64,000 bases of DNA from Ekhidna sp964289745 (lineage in GTDB: Bacteria; Bacteroidota; Bacteroidia; Cytophagales; Cyclobacteriaceae): positions 1,302,001 to 1,366,000 of the forward strand of contig CAXYMM010000001.1 in assembly GCA_964289745.1 (NCBI GenBank). Reading direction: 5' to 3'. The notes below the pieces were generated by a model. That model had not been told where the DNA came from. It did no database searches and was given only the letters and a program-made list of their open reading frames with translations. Below are positions 8,541-17,255 of this stretch, piece after piece. The translations under genes and the position numbers were made by a program. Every line of letters begins with the position of its first letter. The first letter of the stretch is position 1.

Positions 8541-8689
8541 TGGACTGTCTTGATCAGACCAGCAACGCACCAAAACCTGTGAAAGAATCATAATTTACTG
8601 ATTGAAAGGCTACTGACCTGACTCTTACAGTGTAATATATGTCGCTGGACAGTGAAAGTTTGCTCTTTAATAAACACTAGTCGGATTAT

Positions 8690-9046
8690 TTGAATGATTT
8701 TTTTCATTTGACAGACAGGTCAATCTCCAATTTCTTGGATTATGTGCTTATTGGAGGTAAAGGGGACTTATTCCAATCGGTTAACATTCAATTCAAACCG
8801 CCAATGAGGGCAAACCAAATCGGATCTAAAAAGCAAGATTGGACATTTAGAAAAACAAACAAAAGGGTCAAAACACTTTTCCTACAACTTTGAGATCAAT
8901 TTATGATTTGAAGAAACTAAGCTAAAACTTGCTGAAGATTTAAAATCATAATAATTCCTGAAATTACAATGCCAAACCTGATTCAATTTATCTATATGTT
9001 CCACCTCAACAGTCCTATTAACAATTTGAAGGTAGCTCTCATTTGA
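8690..9046 (+). pseudogene. IS982-family transposase, decayed C-terminal remnant
   Basis: Read in one frame through several stop codons, this stretch follows the end of an IS982-type transposase: HLTDRSISN..., a LIGGKGDLFQ segment (compare LIGDKGY), PMRANQ, WTFRKTNKRVKTLFLQL, then after a TGA DQFMI, then RN and AKT with stops where Cys, Arg and Tyr codons would be expected, and finally NSPINNLKVALI followed by TGA at 9044-9046. The first 67 codons are open, so an automatic caller may report them as a short hypothetical gene. Only the C-terminal third of the element is visible; I found no intact inverted repeats. Confidence 0.7.
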
Positions 9047-9146
9047 TTAGCACAACGGGTTAATTGAATGCAATTACTCTCATATCAGAACTTATACTCG
9101 GATTACGAATAGCTTTTGTTGTGGTTTGTGTTCTAATCTCATATTG

Positions 9147-11582
9147 TCATCTTAGTTTAATAACCCTCGAAATGCTATTTTCTTTATTCGTTGTAATCTG
9201 TACCGAATACTCTCCTTGAGAAAGGTTCTCCATATTTAAGAAAAGTGTTTTTTGGTTTTTAAACTCATCTCTCATCACCAATTTACCACTTGCATCAAAC
9301 AATGAGACCGTTCCAGACGATGTCATATTACTGAATTCAATGGTCAATTTCGAATAAACAGGGTTTGGATAAATCACAATGTCATTAGTTTTGTTTTTAT
9401 CGGCTGTTTCTAATACTGTAATATTCACACACGATGAAGTATCCGTACAATTATCTTCTGTTATTTGCACAGCATAATTTCCATTTGTAGATGCTGAGAA
9501 ACTTTGCTTCGTTTCACCCGTAATGGGTTGGTGGTTATTATTACAGTCTATCCATTGATATGTACTATTTAAGTTGTTGGCAGAAATAGTTGTACCATCT
9601 ATTGATGTAGAAACATCAGTGGTATTAATCGTCAGGTTCAAGGTTACCACAGAATCACAACCTAAAGAATTAGTTAAGGTATGTGTTGCAGAATTGTTGG
9701 AGGTGGTGTACGTGTTTCCATCAATCCATGTGAACGACCCACAGGCTGTATGCGTATCTGTGTGAGTTGTTGGTTGTCTGATTGTCAGGTTCAAGGTTAC
9801 CACAGAATCACATCCTAAAGAGTTAGTTAAGGTATGTGTTGCGGTATTGTTGGAGGTGGTGTATGTATTTCCATCAATCCATGTGAACGACCCACAGGCT
9901 GTATGCGTATCTGTGTGAGTTGTTGGTTGTCTGATTGTCAGGTTCAAGGTTACCACAGAATCACATCCTAAAGAATTAGTTAAGGTATGTGTTGCGGTAT
10001 TGTTGGAGGTGGTGTACGTGTTTCCATCAATCCATGTGTACGACGCACAGGCTGTAAGCGTATCTGTGTGGGATGTTGGTTGTCTGATTGTCAGGTTCAA
10101 GGTTACCACAGAATCACATCCTAAAGAGTTAGTTAAGGTATGTGTTGCGGTATTGTTGGAGGTGGTGTATGTATTTCCATCAATCCATTTGAACGACCCA
10201 CAGGCCGTAAGCGTATCTGTTATCGATTTGTTTTCTTTTGGTGTTAAAATGATATTCTGTGTTTCACCGTAAAGACATTTCACTTCTATAACTGTTTGAA
10301 GACAATTACTTGAAACCACTTGATACATAATATTGGGGTTTTGGATTTCATACTCACCCCAAAGGATTATTTTCTTGGTCAGTATCATATCTTGTATTGA
10401 TTTATACCCGTCATTCATGGCATCAGCATTTTTGGCTGTTTCCCAATCTACCAGATAGGAATTCAGGTCGGGATCAGAGACCGATAGGTGTAAGATATCA
10501 CCATGACGAGAGGTCATTACCAGTGCTTTGTTGTCGATAGACCTGATTGGACCTGCTGAAACCGTGTCTACATGCTGGTTAAACACATACCCAAAACTGC
10601 TGTCTTCCATATACTCAATAATATGTGCTACACTGTCTTGCTGATGAATGTTAAAATGATTATTAAAATTGAAGCTATAAAGGGCTGTCTGATCCTGCTG
10701 AACCAGAATAGCATAGGCATAACTGTCATTATTAACCGCTTTACCATGATTGATATAGAGAGTAGAGAAATGTCCGTCTTCGTCAGTGTCGTCAAGTTTA
10801 TTTCTAGATTGCTGCAATTTTGTTTCATACTTCAGGTTTTGCGCATTGGGGATCACATATCCGTTGCCGTACCCGTCCATTTTTTTTACTGTGTCTCCAT
10901 TGATATAGTTGGTGGTAACAGAAGTACGGTCGGTAGCCATTACCTGAAATAAGGTGGTTTCCACTGGGAAATTTCCATTATCACATTGGATATTGGAGCC
11001 AATACAGACCACCGTATTGTCGAAGAAGAAATAGCTTTTATGCGCCTTAAAATTTCTGTTGCCGTCATCAAACCCAGGGCGACCTGCTAGTTTAAGATGG
11101 TAGATGCCGTTGCGGTTAAAGTGTGACATCCCTCCGTTCATTTTACCGTTAATATCATTGCTCCAGCCATTACGCTTGCCCGATACCCGCATATCCCTGA
11201 TGGTAGGTATATCATAATGAATGGTGGTGGTACCACTAAACCTTGTCCAATCGATGCCAATATGAGACGTTCCTATTTCAGAAGCACCTTCTATACCCAA
11301 TATCTGTAAACGTCCATGCCCCATGAATTGCCCGAAAGAGTTTGCAGGATCGCTAGGAAATATTTCGGGGCTTGGTATGTAGGCACTGTGACCTCTTATG
11401 GCAACGATCCAACTGTCTCTTCTGTGCCAGTTGAGCGTAGCGTAATTGAGCGTCCAATTGCCTGAAGGGGTCTCCGCAACGGAAATACTTGGGTCATCAA
11501 TAATGCGCTGTATGCTGTTTTTCAAAAAAGACTTTGGCTTGAATCGTCCCGTGTTCATGTAATACTTCAACCAAGGTTTCAT
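9147..11582 (-). CDS. PL8 polysaccharide lyase (chondroitin ABC lyase-like), C-terminal part with T9SS type A domain
   Basis: An 811-residue frame with no signal peptide. The first ~420 residues match the central and C-terminal beta-sandwich domains of chondroitin sulfate ABC lyase (family PL8): IVAIRGHSAYIPSPEIF, where the Glu aligns with the catalytic Glu653 of the Proteus enzyme, FSGTTTIHYDIP, and a FIGSN...VETTLFQ-like block (CIGSNIQCDNGNFPVETTLF). Four 51-residue repeats follow (each WIDGNTYTTSNNTATHTL then GCDSVVTLNLTI), an Ig-like segment, and a C-terminal T9SS type A sorting domain (IYPNPVYSKLTIEF...). Its ATG overlaps the stop of the upstream frame as ATGA, and the two frames together make one full-length lyase. 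Either a frameshift has split the gene or the halves are made by coupled translation; only the upstream half has an export signal. Confidence 0.85.
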   Translation of the reverse strand: MKPWLKYYMNTGRFKPKSFLKNSIQRIIDDPSISVAETPSGNWTLNYATLNWHRRDSWIVAIRGHSAYIPSPEIFPSDPANSFGQFMGHGRLQILGIEGASEIGTSHIGIDWTRFSGTTTIHYDIPTIRDMRVSGKRNGWSNDINGKMNGGMSHFNRNGIYHLKLAGRPGFDDGNRNFKAHKSYFFFDNTVVCIGSNIQCDNGNFPVETTLFQVMATDRTSVTTNYINGDTVKKMDGYGNGYVIPNAQNLKYETKLQQSRNKLDDTDEDGHFSTLYINHGKAVNNDSYAYAILVQQDQTALYSFNFNNHFNIHQQDSVAHIIEYMEDSSFGYVFNQHVDTVSAGPIRSIDNKALVMTSRHGDILHLSVSDPDLNSYLVDWETAKNADAMNDGYKSIQDMILTKKIILWGEYEIQNPNIMYQVVSSNCLQTVIEVKCLYGETQNIILTPKENKSITDTLTACGSFKWIDGNTYTTSNNTATHTLTNSLGCDSVVTLNLTIRQPTSHTDTLTACASYTWIDGNTYTTSNNTATHTLTNSLGCDSVVTLNLTIRQPTTHTDTHTACGSFTWIDGNTYTTSNNTATHTLTNSLGCDSVVTLNLTIRQPTTHTDTHTACGSFTWIDGNTYTTSNNSATHTLTNSLGCDSVVTLNLTINTTDVSTSIDGTTISANNLNSTYQWIDCNNNHQPITGETKQSFSASTNGNYAVQITEDNCTDTSSCVNITVLETADKNKTNDIVIYPNPVYSKLTIEFSNMTSSGTVSLFDASGKLVMRDEFKNQKTLFLNMENLSQGEYSVQITTNKENSISRVIKLR
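9628..10225. repeat. Tandem array of four 153-bp coding repeats
   Basis: Units begin at 9628, 9781, 9934 and 10087, exactly 153 bases (51 codons) apart, inside the C-terminal lyase frame. They encode the DTxTACGSFxWIDGN...GCDSVVTLNLTI module common in surface proteins of Bacteroidota. The units are almost identical in DNA, which points to recent expansion or ongoing homogenisation. Confidence 0.9.
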
Positions 11583-13243
11583 GCTTTCATAACCGCTAGC
11601 GGCAAGATATGATACTTTAGTAACGGTCTGAAATTGTAATCTATATTTGCCTCCCTTCCTCTGAGAACAGGTCCTATACCATGCTTACTGCTTATTTTGA
11701 TGAAGGTTTTCTCAACGATATTAGTTATAGTGCTTTTGGTTACAGAATCAAGGTCAAAAGAGGTATCGTGCAAGAGGTATTGATAGTAGGTTATTTCATT
11801 CATAGTATTGCTTGTGTTACCATCCAAATAATCAGCGTCATTATGATTAGTGGTATAATCGGGCTTAACAATAGTTCCTCCATATTGAATAGCACTATGC
11901 CCTCTGGTAACACGTAATGCTTGTTCAATAGAGTGTTTGAAATACATGATGTCTCTGGCTTTTTTTTGTACCTCAAGGTTGGTGTTCTGAGGAAGAAGGG
12001 CAAGGATGACAATGCGTCTTAAAAATCCTCCTTTTAACTGATCAGCATCCAATTGAATGGTATCGTTATTGTACAACTCATTGTATGCAGATACCCACTT
12101 TACTGTATTTACTTCCCTATTCCATCTTGCTGTATCCAAATCATTTCGCATTAGGTATAAAGATACTGTATGACCCGGATCAGCATTGGTGATCCGGTGC
12201 TGGCTCATCATATTACTCCCATAAGCCCAACCTTGGTCGTTGAGGTAATCGCATAATTGAATGTACTTTTCTTTGAATGAAGTGTCTCTAGTTGCCAGAT
12301 ACTCTTTTGCGAGATATAGATAACAGTCCTCAAGAACGCTTTCTACTTTAACAAAATCTGATATTCCGTTCTTTTCAAAACTATCCCTGTTCTTTTTGGC
12401 AGCAAATACGGTGGTCCCATTCAATATACCTGAGGAATTTTTAGTAATATTTAAAGCATTTAAGGTAGCAATAGCCGCACTCTCATTATAACCATCATTA
12501 TTTTCTACTAAAAAATTTGCTCTATCTGTAAAGGCTGCTACATCATTTCTGAGAGTTTGGGAATAGGGAGGAAGTGGCCATTTCGGGGTGTATTGTAGGG
12601 CGTAGAACGGTTTTTGCCAGCGTTCTTTTGGATCAACGTCAAGGTAAGGTGTCTGTAGGTCAATTGTTCTGGTATCATTCGGAAAGCTCGGATGATAAAA
12701 GAGACCAAAATCGAAGAACAAGTTTCCCGAACCATTTGAAGGGGCTATTACATCCATGTAATTCAAGATATCATCATCAACGGAGGGTATAGAACCAGCA
12801 CCTGTCCAAGTGGCATCCTCTTTGAGAACGACTATCATGGAACGCCACCCTTTGAAATTCAGGTAGAAGTCAAATTGGTAATAACCTTTTCCGTTAGTTA
12901 TACTATCCTTCATGCCAGCTCGTAGGGTAAGTTTTTCGTTTGGTAGAGGATTATCATTATAAATCCAGAACAAGACCATTCTTCTGTTATTCTTGTAAAC
13001 GACATCATTCATACCAGGAGCATTATCGAAGGCTAATGTGTCATTGGCATCCCATTCCCAGAGCATAGATTGGTTGCCGTATTTTCTCCTCAATTGGGTA
13101 ATAGAGAGGCTGTTATTATCGCTGGCGGTGCAATAGTTGGGTACGCTTGTTCCTTCAAAATCAATTAACGAGTAGGGTTGGGATTTTGCAGTGAAAATGC
13201 TAAGGTAAACTCCCAGAATAGTGACTAGTATTTTTTTATTCAT
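11579..13243 (-). CDS. PL8 polysaccharide lyase (chondroitin ABC lyase-like), N-terminal part
   Basis: A 554-residue frame starting with a clear signal peptide (MNKKILVTILGVYLSIFTAKSQ). Residues ~25-220 form the N-terminal beta-sandwich (carbohydrate-binding-like) domain of chondroitin ABC-type lyases, ending in a PPYSQTLRND linker, and ~230-554 the alpha/alpha toroid: KPDYTTNHNDADYLDG corresponds to the region of the catalytic His/Tyr pair, and GPVLRGRE to the catalytic Arg region. The frame stops inside this helical domain and the next frame begins at an ATGA overlap with the remaining catalytic Glu. On its own this half should be inactive. In the His/Tyr region the spacing differs from the Proteus enzyme, so I do not assign individual residues. 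The enzyme family degrades chondroitin or dermatan sulfate and hyaluronan to unsaturated disaccharides. Confidence 0.83.
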   Translation of the reverse strand: MNKKILVTILGVYLSIFTAKSQPYSLIDFEGTSVPNYCTASDNNSLSITQLRRKYGNQSMLWEWDANDTLAFDNAPGMNDVVYKNNRRMVLFWIYNDNPLPNEKLTLRAGMKDSITNGKGYYQFDFYLNFKGWRSMIVVLKEDATWTGAGSIPSVDDDILNYMDVIAPSNGSGNLFFDFGLFYHPSFPNDTRTIDLQTPYLDVDPKERWQKPFYALQYTPKWPLPPYSQTLRNDVAAFTDRANFLVENNDGYNESAAIATLNALNITKNSSGILNGTTVFAAKKNRDSFEKNGISDFVKVESVLEDCYLYLAKEYLATRDTSFKEKYIQLCDYLNDQGWAYGSNMMSQHRITNADPGHTVSLYLMRNDLDTARWNREVNTVKWVSAYNELYNNDTIQLDADQLKGGFLRRIVILALLPQNTNLEVQKKARDIMYFKHSIEQALRVTRGHSAIQYGGTIVKPDYTTNHNDADYLDGNTSNTMNEITYYQYLLHDTSFDLDSVTKSTITNIVEKTFIKISSKHGIGPVLRGREANIDYNFRPLLKYHILPLAVMKA

Positions 13244-13258
13244 TTTTACCCATTGTTT

Positions 13259-13410
13259 AATTAATTAAAATATTATAAATAATATTTTGATGCCATATAA
13301 TAGTTTAATAATTAAAAAATTTTAGAATATCCCAATTTATAGAACCAAAATAATAGACAGTATTAATAGTAATTTAGATAAAATATTGCAGACTGACAAA
13401 TCTTTAAATT
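13259..13410. repeat. Right copy of a diverged ~155-bp direct repeat
   Basis: Partner of 8381-8540, same orientation. It lies 15 bases upstream of the lyase start on the minus strand, so it also serves as that gene's leader or promoter region; the left copy lies about 80 bases upstream of sucD, also on the minus strand. A clean TAnnTTTG box is not obvious in it. Confidence 0.65.
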
Positions 13411-13494
13411 AGCACTGGTTCGATCTTCTATAATTTCATTCTGAGAATGGTGGAGCATCCGCCCATAATTTATCAAAATCTAAAAGTGACCTAA

Positions 13495-16400
13495 ATGCCT
13501 TTTTCTGTGATTTTAAATAAACTCAAACCTAGAAAATCCCTTAACAAAGCCTACCTAAAGGTTAAACCTAACCGATCTGAAATTGAGGTTTTTAAAAAGA
13601 ACCTTATCCAGCTAATCGATCAAACCAACGATACTGAATCTGAGGAGTTTCACAAAAATCTGGTTTCTGATTTTTTAAAAAAGACTTATTACGACCCTAA
13701 TCATTCCATTAACACCAAGGGGAAAAATGACCTTGTCATTCATAATGGAAAAGATGCGAAATCATCCGTTGGTGTAATCATCGAAGCAAAAAAGCCGACC
13801 AACAAAATGGAAATGGTCACCACCGAAAACCTGAATAAAAAGGCTTTTCAGGAATTGGTACTCTATTATCTAAGAGAGAGAATCGCGCAAAAAAATCTCG
13901 AAATAAAATATTTGCTTGCTACCAATGTCAACGAATGGTTCGTTTTTGATGCCACAACATTCGACCGACTTTTTGCCCAAAATAAAAAGCTCGTAAAGCA
14001 ATACGAAGACTTCGAAGGAGGACGATTATCCGGTACTAAAACCGATTTTTTCTATAAACAAGTAGTCGAGCCGTTTATCAGGGAATTGCAATATACTATT
14101 GACTTTACGCATTTCGATTTGCGTGAGTATGACCAACTGCTACGGCATGGGGATAGAAAGGACGATAACAAACTAATTGCCCTTTTTAAATTATTTTCTC
14201 CTGAGCATTTACTCAAACTACCTTTTGCCAACGACAGCAACTCGCTGGACAAGAAGTTTTACAGCGAATTACTTCACATCATTGGGTTGACCGAGACGAA
14301 AGATAAAGGAAAGAAAATCATTCAAAGAAATAAGGCGGGTGAACGAAATGCAGGTTCTCTGCTTGAAAATGCCGTTATTCAGTTAGATACTTTAGACAAA
14401 ATCCATCGTCTCGAAAAAGCGAGCCAATATGGTGAAACAAAAGCAGAACAGTTGTTTAATGTTGGCTTAGAACTTTCTATTACGTGGGTCAACCGAATGC
14501 TATTCTTGAAGTTGTTAGAAGCGCAATTGATTGCCTACCATAAAGGAAACGTGTCCTACTCCTTCTTGAATTTCAAGAAAATCAACAGTTACGATGACTT
14601 GAACAGTCTTTTCTTTCAAGTATTAGCAAAGCAACATGATGAAAGAACCGAAGACGTCAAAACAAAGTTTGCCAAAGTACCTTACCTCAACTCTTCGCTT
14701 TTCGAACCTAATGAACTGGAGCACAACACCATTTTCATCAGTAATCTACCCGATGATAGAAAGCTACCCATTCTCTCCGCCACCGTACTGAAAGACGAAA
14801 ACGGCAAGAAGCGAACAGGTCAACTCAATGCGCTGGAATACTTCTTTGCGTTCTTAGAAGCCTATGACTTTAGCAGTGAAGGCTCAGAAGATATACAAGA
14901 AGAGAACAAAACACTCATTAACGCTTCTGTTCTCGGGCTGATCTTCGAGAAAATCAACGGTTATAAAGACGGGTCGTTCTTCACCCCCGGTTTTATTACC
15001 ATGTATATGTGTCGAGAAACCATCCGCCGAGCGGTGGTGCAGAAATTTAATGACACGAAGGGGTGGAACTGCAAAGACCTTGATGATCTCTACAATGAAA
15101 TAGAAGACCGACAAGAGGCCAACGACATTATTAATAGCTTGAAAATTTGTGACCCTGCCGTGGGTTCTGGGCATTTCTTGGTGTCAGCACTCAATGAGTT
15201 GATTGCCATTAAACACGACCTGAAAATACTGCAAGACCGTGAGGGGAAAAGATTGAAGGAATATGTACTGGAGGTGGTCAATGACGAACTGGTGATCACC
15301 GACGATAACGGCGAATTATTTGAATATTCCATGCATAACAAAGAGAGCCGGCGACTTCAGGAAGCGTTGTTTCACGAAAAACAGACGATGATTGAAAACT
15401 GTCTCTTTGGGGTAGACATTAACCCGAACTCGGTAAAGATTTGTCGTTTGCGTTTATGGATTGAGCTACTGAAAAACGCCTACTACAAAAATGAAACAGA
15501 ACTCGAAACCCTCCCCAACATTGACATCAATATCAAATGCGGCAACTCCCTCATTAGCCGATTTGATTTGGATGCAGACATCAAAGAGGCCTTGAAGAAA
15601 AGCAATTGGAGCATTGATAGCTACCGCATGGCCGTAGACACCTATCGGAATGCCACGAGCAAGGAGCAAAAGAAAGAGATGGAAAGGCTCATTGAAGATA
15701 TAAAGGGCGACTTCAGGGTAGAGATTGCCAAGAATGACCCTTTAAAGAAACGTCTTCGAGCGCATGAGGGTGATTTATTTAACCTTACCCGGCAGGCAAA
15801 ACTGTTTGGCATGACCCAAAAGGAAAAGCGAAATTTTGAGGACAGCGTGGCGTTTCATGAGAAAACCATTGAAAAACTGGAAAAAGAAATTCATGAAATC
15901 GAAAACAACACGATTTATGATAATGCCTTCGAGTGGCGGTTTGAATTTCCCGAGGTGCTGAATGCGGACGGGGATTTTGTGGGCTTTGATGTGGTGATCG
16001 GGAATCCGCCTTATATTAATGCCAATGATTTTAAAAAGCTCGTTGGTGAAAGAGAGTATAAATTTTACAAGTCTATCTATGCTACGGCAAAAGGAACTGT
16101 AGATGTGTATATCTATTTTTTTGAATTAGGATTTAAGATTTTAGGTGATAATCAAAAATTCTGCTTCATAACCCCTAACCGATTTCTCTCCGCCAATTAT
16201 GGTGTGGCTTTGAGGAAATTTATCCTTGATAAATTTAAAATTTTGAGTATAGGAGATTATTCGAAAGTTAAAGTTTTTAGTGAAGCTTCTACATATCCCA
16301 TAGTTACACTTCTTGAAAAAAATTCAACCGATAAGGAATACAAGTTCAATTCGTATTCTTTTTTAGAGCAAAATCACACATATAAATTTAGGTATTTCAA

Positions 16401-17160
16401 TTCAAAACTGTTGACTTATTTTAATGATAACATCCTTGGTTTTTTATTAAGTGATAAGTTTGAGATAACTCGAAAAATTATTGATTCATCAATTCCATTA
16501 GAAAATGTTGGTAAAATAAATGCTACCTCAACTGCTGGAGAAGCAGAGGCTTTTCATGAATATATCTCTGAAGAAATTGAAGGCTTTCGGTTAATTAACT
16601 CTGGAACGATTGATGCTTATTCAACTACTTGGGGAATATCAAACATGGCAGATAAAGGACAAAAATATATCAACCCTTATCTACCTAAAGACCCAATAAA
16701 ATTAGGAGCCAACAGATATTCACTTTACAGCAATCCTAAAATCATTCTAGCGAAAATTGCATTAAGAACTGAAGCTTTTTATGATGTTGATGGAGTTTAT
16801 TCCTCAATAAATACAAACTGCATACATTCTTTTTCAGATAATTATGATCCTTTCTTCGTTTGTGCTTGGCTTAATTCAAAGTTGTATCAATATCTTTTTG
16901 AGTGTTTTTTTGATGGATTAAGAATGGCTGGAGGGTATTTACTATATTCTGCACCGAACCTATTAAATACATACATTAAAAATTATAATGATCTTAACCA
17001 AATAGATATTTCAGCCAAATCAGAAAGAATCCTTGCGCTCAAAAAAGAGAACCCCAAAGCCGACACCTCTGCGTTGGAGGCGGAAATAGACCAGTTGGTG
17101 TATGAATTGTACGATTTGACAGCGGAAGAAATCAAGCTTGTGGAGGCGAGCGTGAAATGA
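13495..17160 (+). CDS. Single-chain type IIG restriction-modification enzyme (Eco57I-like)
   Basis: A 1221-residue protein joining nuclease, N6-adenine methyltransferase and target recognition in one chain. The N-terminal ~100 residues contain a PD-(D/E)xK nuclease core: NDLVIHNG followed by VGVIIEAKKP (the ExK). Methyltransferase motif I is DPAVGSGHFLVSALNEL near residue 555; a second SAM-domain element is CLFGVDINPNSVKI; motif IV is NPPY near residue 840. The region ~845-1180 is the target recognition domain, followed by a short helical C-terminus. Such enzymes protect against phage by cutting unmodified DNA. No separate methylase, specificity subunit or phage gene is nearby. Base composition changes sharply inside the gene: the target-recognition part is much more AT-rich than the rest (see findings). 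Confidence 0.9.
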   Translation: MPFSVILNKLKPRKSLNKAYLKVKPNRSEIEVFKKNLIQLIDQTNDTESEEFHKNLVSDFLKKTYYDPNHSINTKGKNDLVIHNGKDAKSSVGVIIEAKKPTNKMEMVTTENLNKKAFQELVLYYLRERIAQKNLEIKYLLATNVNEWFVFDATTFDRLFAQNKKLVKQYEDFEGGRLSGTKTDFFYKQVVEPFIRELQYTIDFTHFDLREYDQLLRHGDRKDDNKLIALFKLFSPEHLLKLPFANDSNSLDKKFYSELLHIIGLTETKDKGKKIIQRNKAGERNAGSLLENAVIQLDTLDKIHRLEKASQYGETKAEQLFNVGLELSITWVNRMLFLKLLEAQLIAYHKGNVSYSFLNFKKINSYDDLNSLFFQVLAKQHDERTEDVKTKFAKVPYLNSSLFEPNELEHNTIFISNLPDDRKLPILSATVLKDENGKKRTGQLNALEYFFAFLEAYDFSSEGSEDIQEENKTLINASVLGLIFEKINGYKDGSFFTPGFITMYMCRETIRRAVVQKFNDTKGWNCKDLDDLYNEIEDRQEANDIINSLKICDPAVGSGHFLVSALNELIAIKHDLKILQDREGKRLKEYVLEVVNDELVITDDNGELFEYSMHNKESRRLQEALFHEKQTMIENCLFGVDINPNSVKICRLRLWIELLKNAYYKNETELETLPNIDINIKCGNSLISRFDLDADIKEALKKSNWSIDSYRMAVDTYRNATSKEQKKEMERLIEDIKGDFRVEIAKNDPLKKRLRAHEGDLFNLTRQAKLFGMTQKEKRNFEDSVAFHEKTIEKLEKEIHEIENNTIYDNAFEWRFEFPEVLNADGDFVGFDVVIGNPPYINANDFKKLVGEREYKFYKSIYATAKGTVDVYIYFFELGFKILGDNQKFCFITPNRFLSANYGVALRKFILDKFKILSIGDYSKVKVFSEASTYPIVTLLEKNSTDKEYKFNSYSFLEQNHTYKFRYFNSKLLTYFNDNILGFLLSDKFEITRKIIDSSIPLENVGKINATSTAGEAEAFHEYISEEIEGFRLINSGTIDAYSTTWGISNMADKGQKYINPYLPKDPIKLGANRYSLYSNPKIILAKIALRTEAFYDVDGVYSSINTNCIHSFSDNYDPFFVCAWLNSKLYQYLFECFFDGLRMAGGYLLYSAPNLLNTYIKNYNDLNQIDISAKSERILALKKENPKADTSALEAEIDQLVYELYDLTAEEIKLVEASVK

Positions 17161-17200
17161 GCCGAAAAGCAAAACATCCGTACACGTTATAAAAATCGGT

Positions 17201-17230
17201 GCAAGCCCCCCCAAAAGAGGGGACATTTGC
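17201..17230. terminator. Stem-loop between convergent genes, possible terminator
   Basis: GCAAG-CCCC ... GGGG-ACATTTGC: outer arms GCAA/TTGC and inner arms CCCC/GGGG around an A-rich loop, lying between the converging ends of the type IIG gene and eno. No T-run follows on either side, so termination would not be classically intrinsic. Confidence 0.3.
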
Positions 17231-17255
17231 CTACAATCCAAGACTAAATTAAGTT

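Noticed and set aside
8690..8893. A stand-alone 67-residue gene
   Set aside because: Its sequence is the open part of a longer IS982 transposase relic that continues through stops to 9046.
9628..10225. Regularly spaced repeats suggesting a CRISPR array
   Set aside because: The 153-bp units have no distinct spacers and lie in frame inside a coding region; they encode a known surface-protein module.
10572..10952. A 126-residue plus-strand frame opposite the lyase gene
   Set aside because: It is the complement of a strongly supported coding region and has no motif of its own; the same holds for other long opposite-strand frames, such as those within nqrB, eno and cmk.
11570..11600. Programmed -1 frameshift joining the two lyase frames
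   Set aside because: No X-XXY-YYZ slippery heptamer at the junction (the local sequence is ATGAAAGCATGA) and no evident downstream structure; coupling or mutation is simpler.
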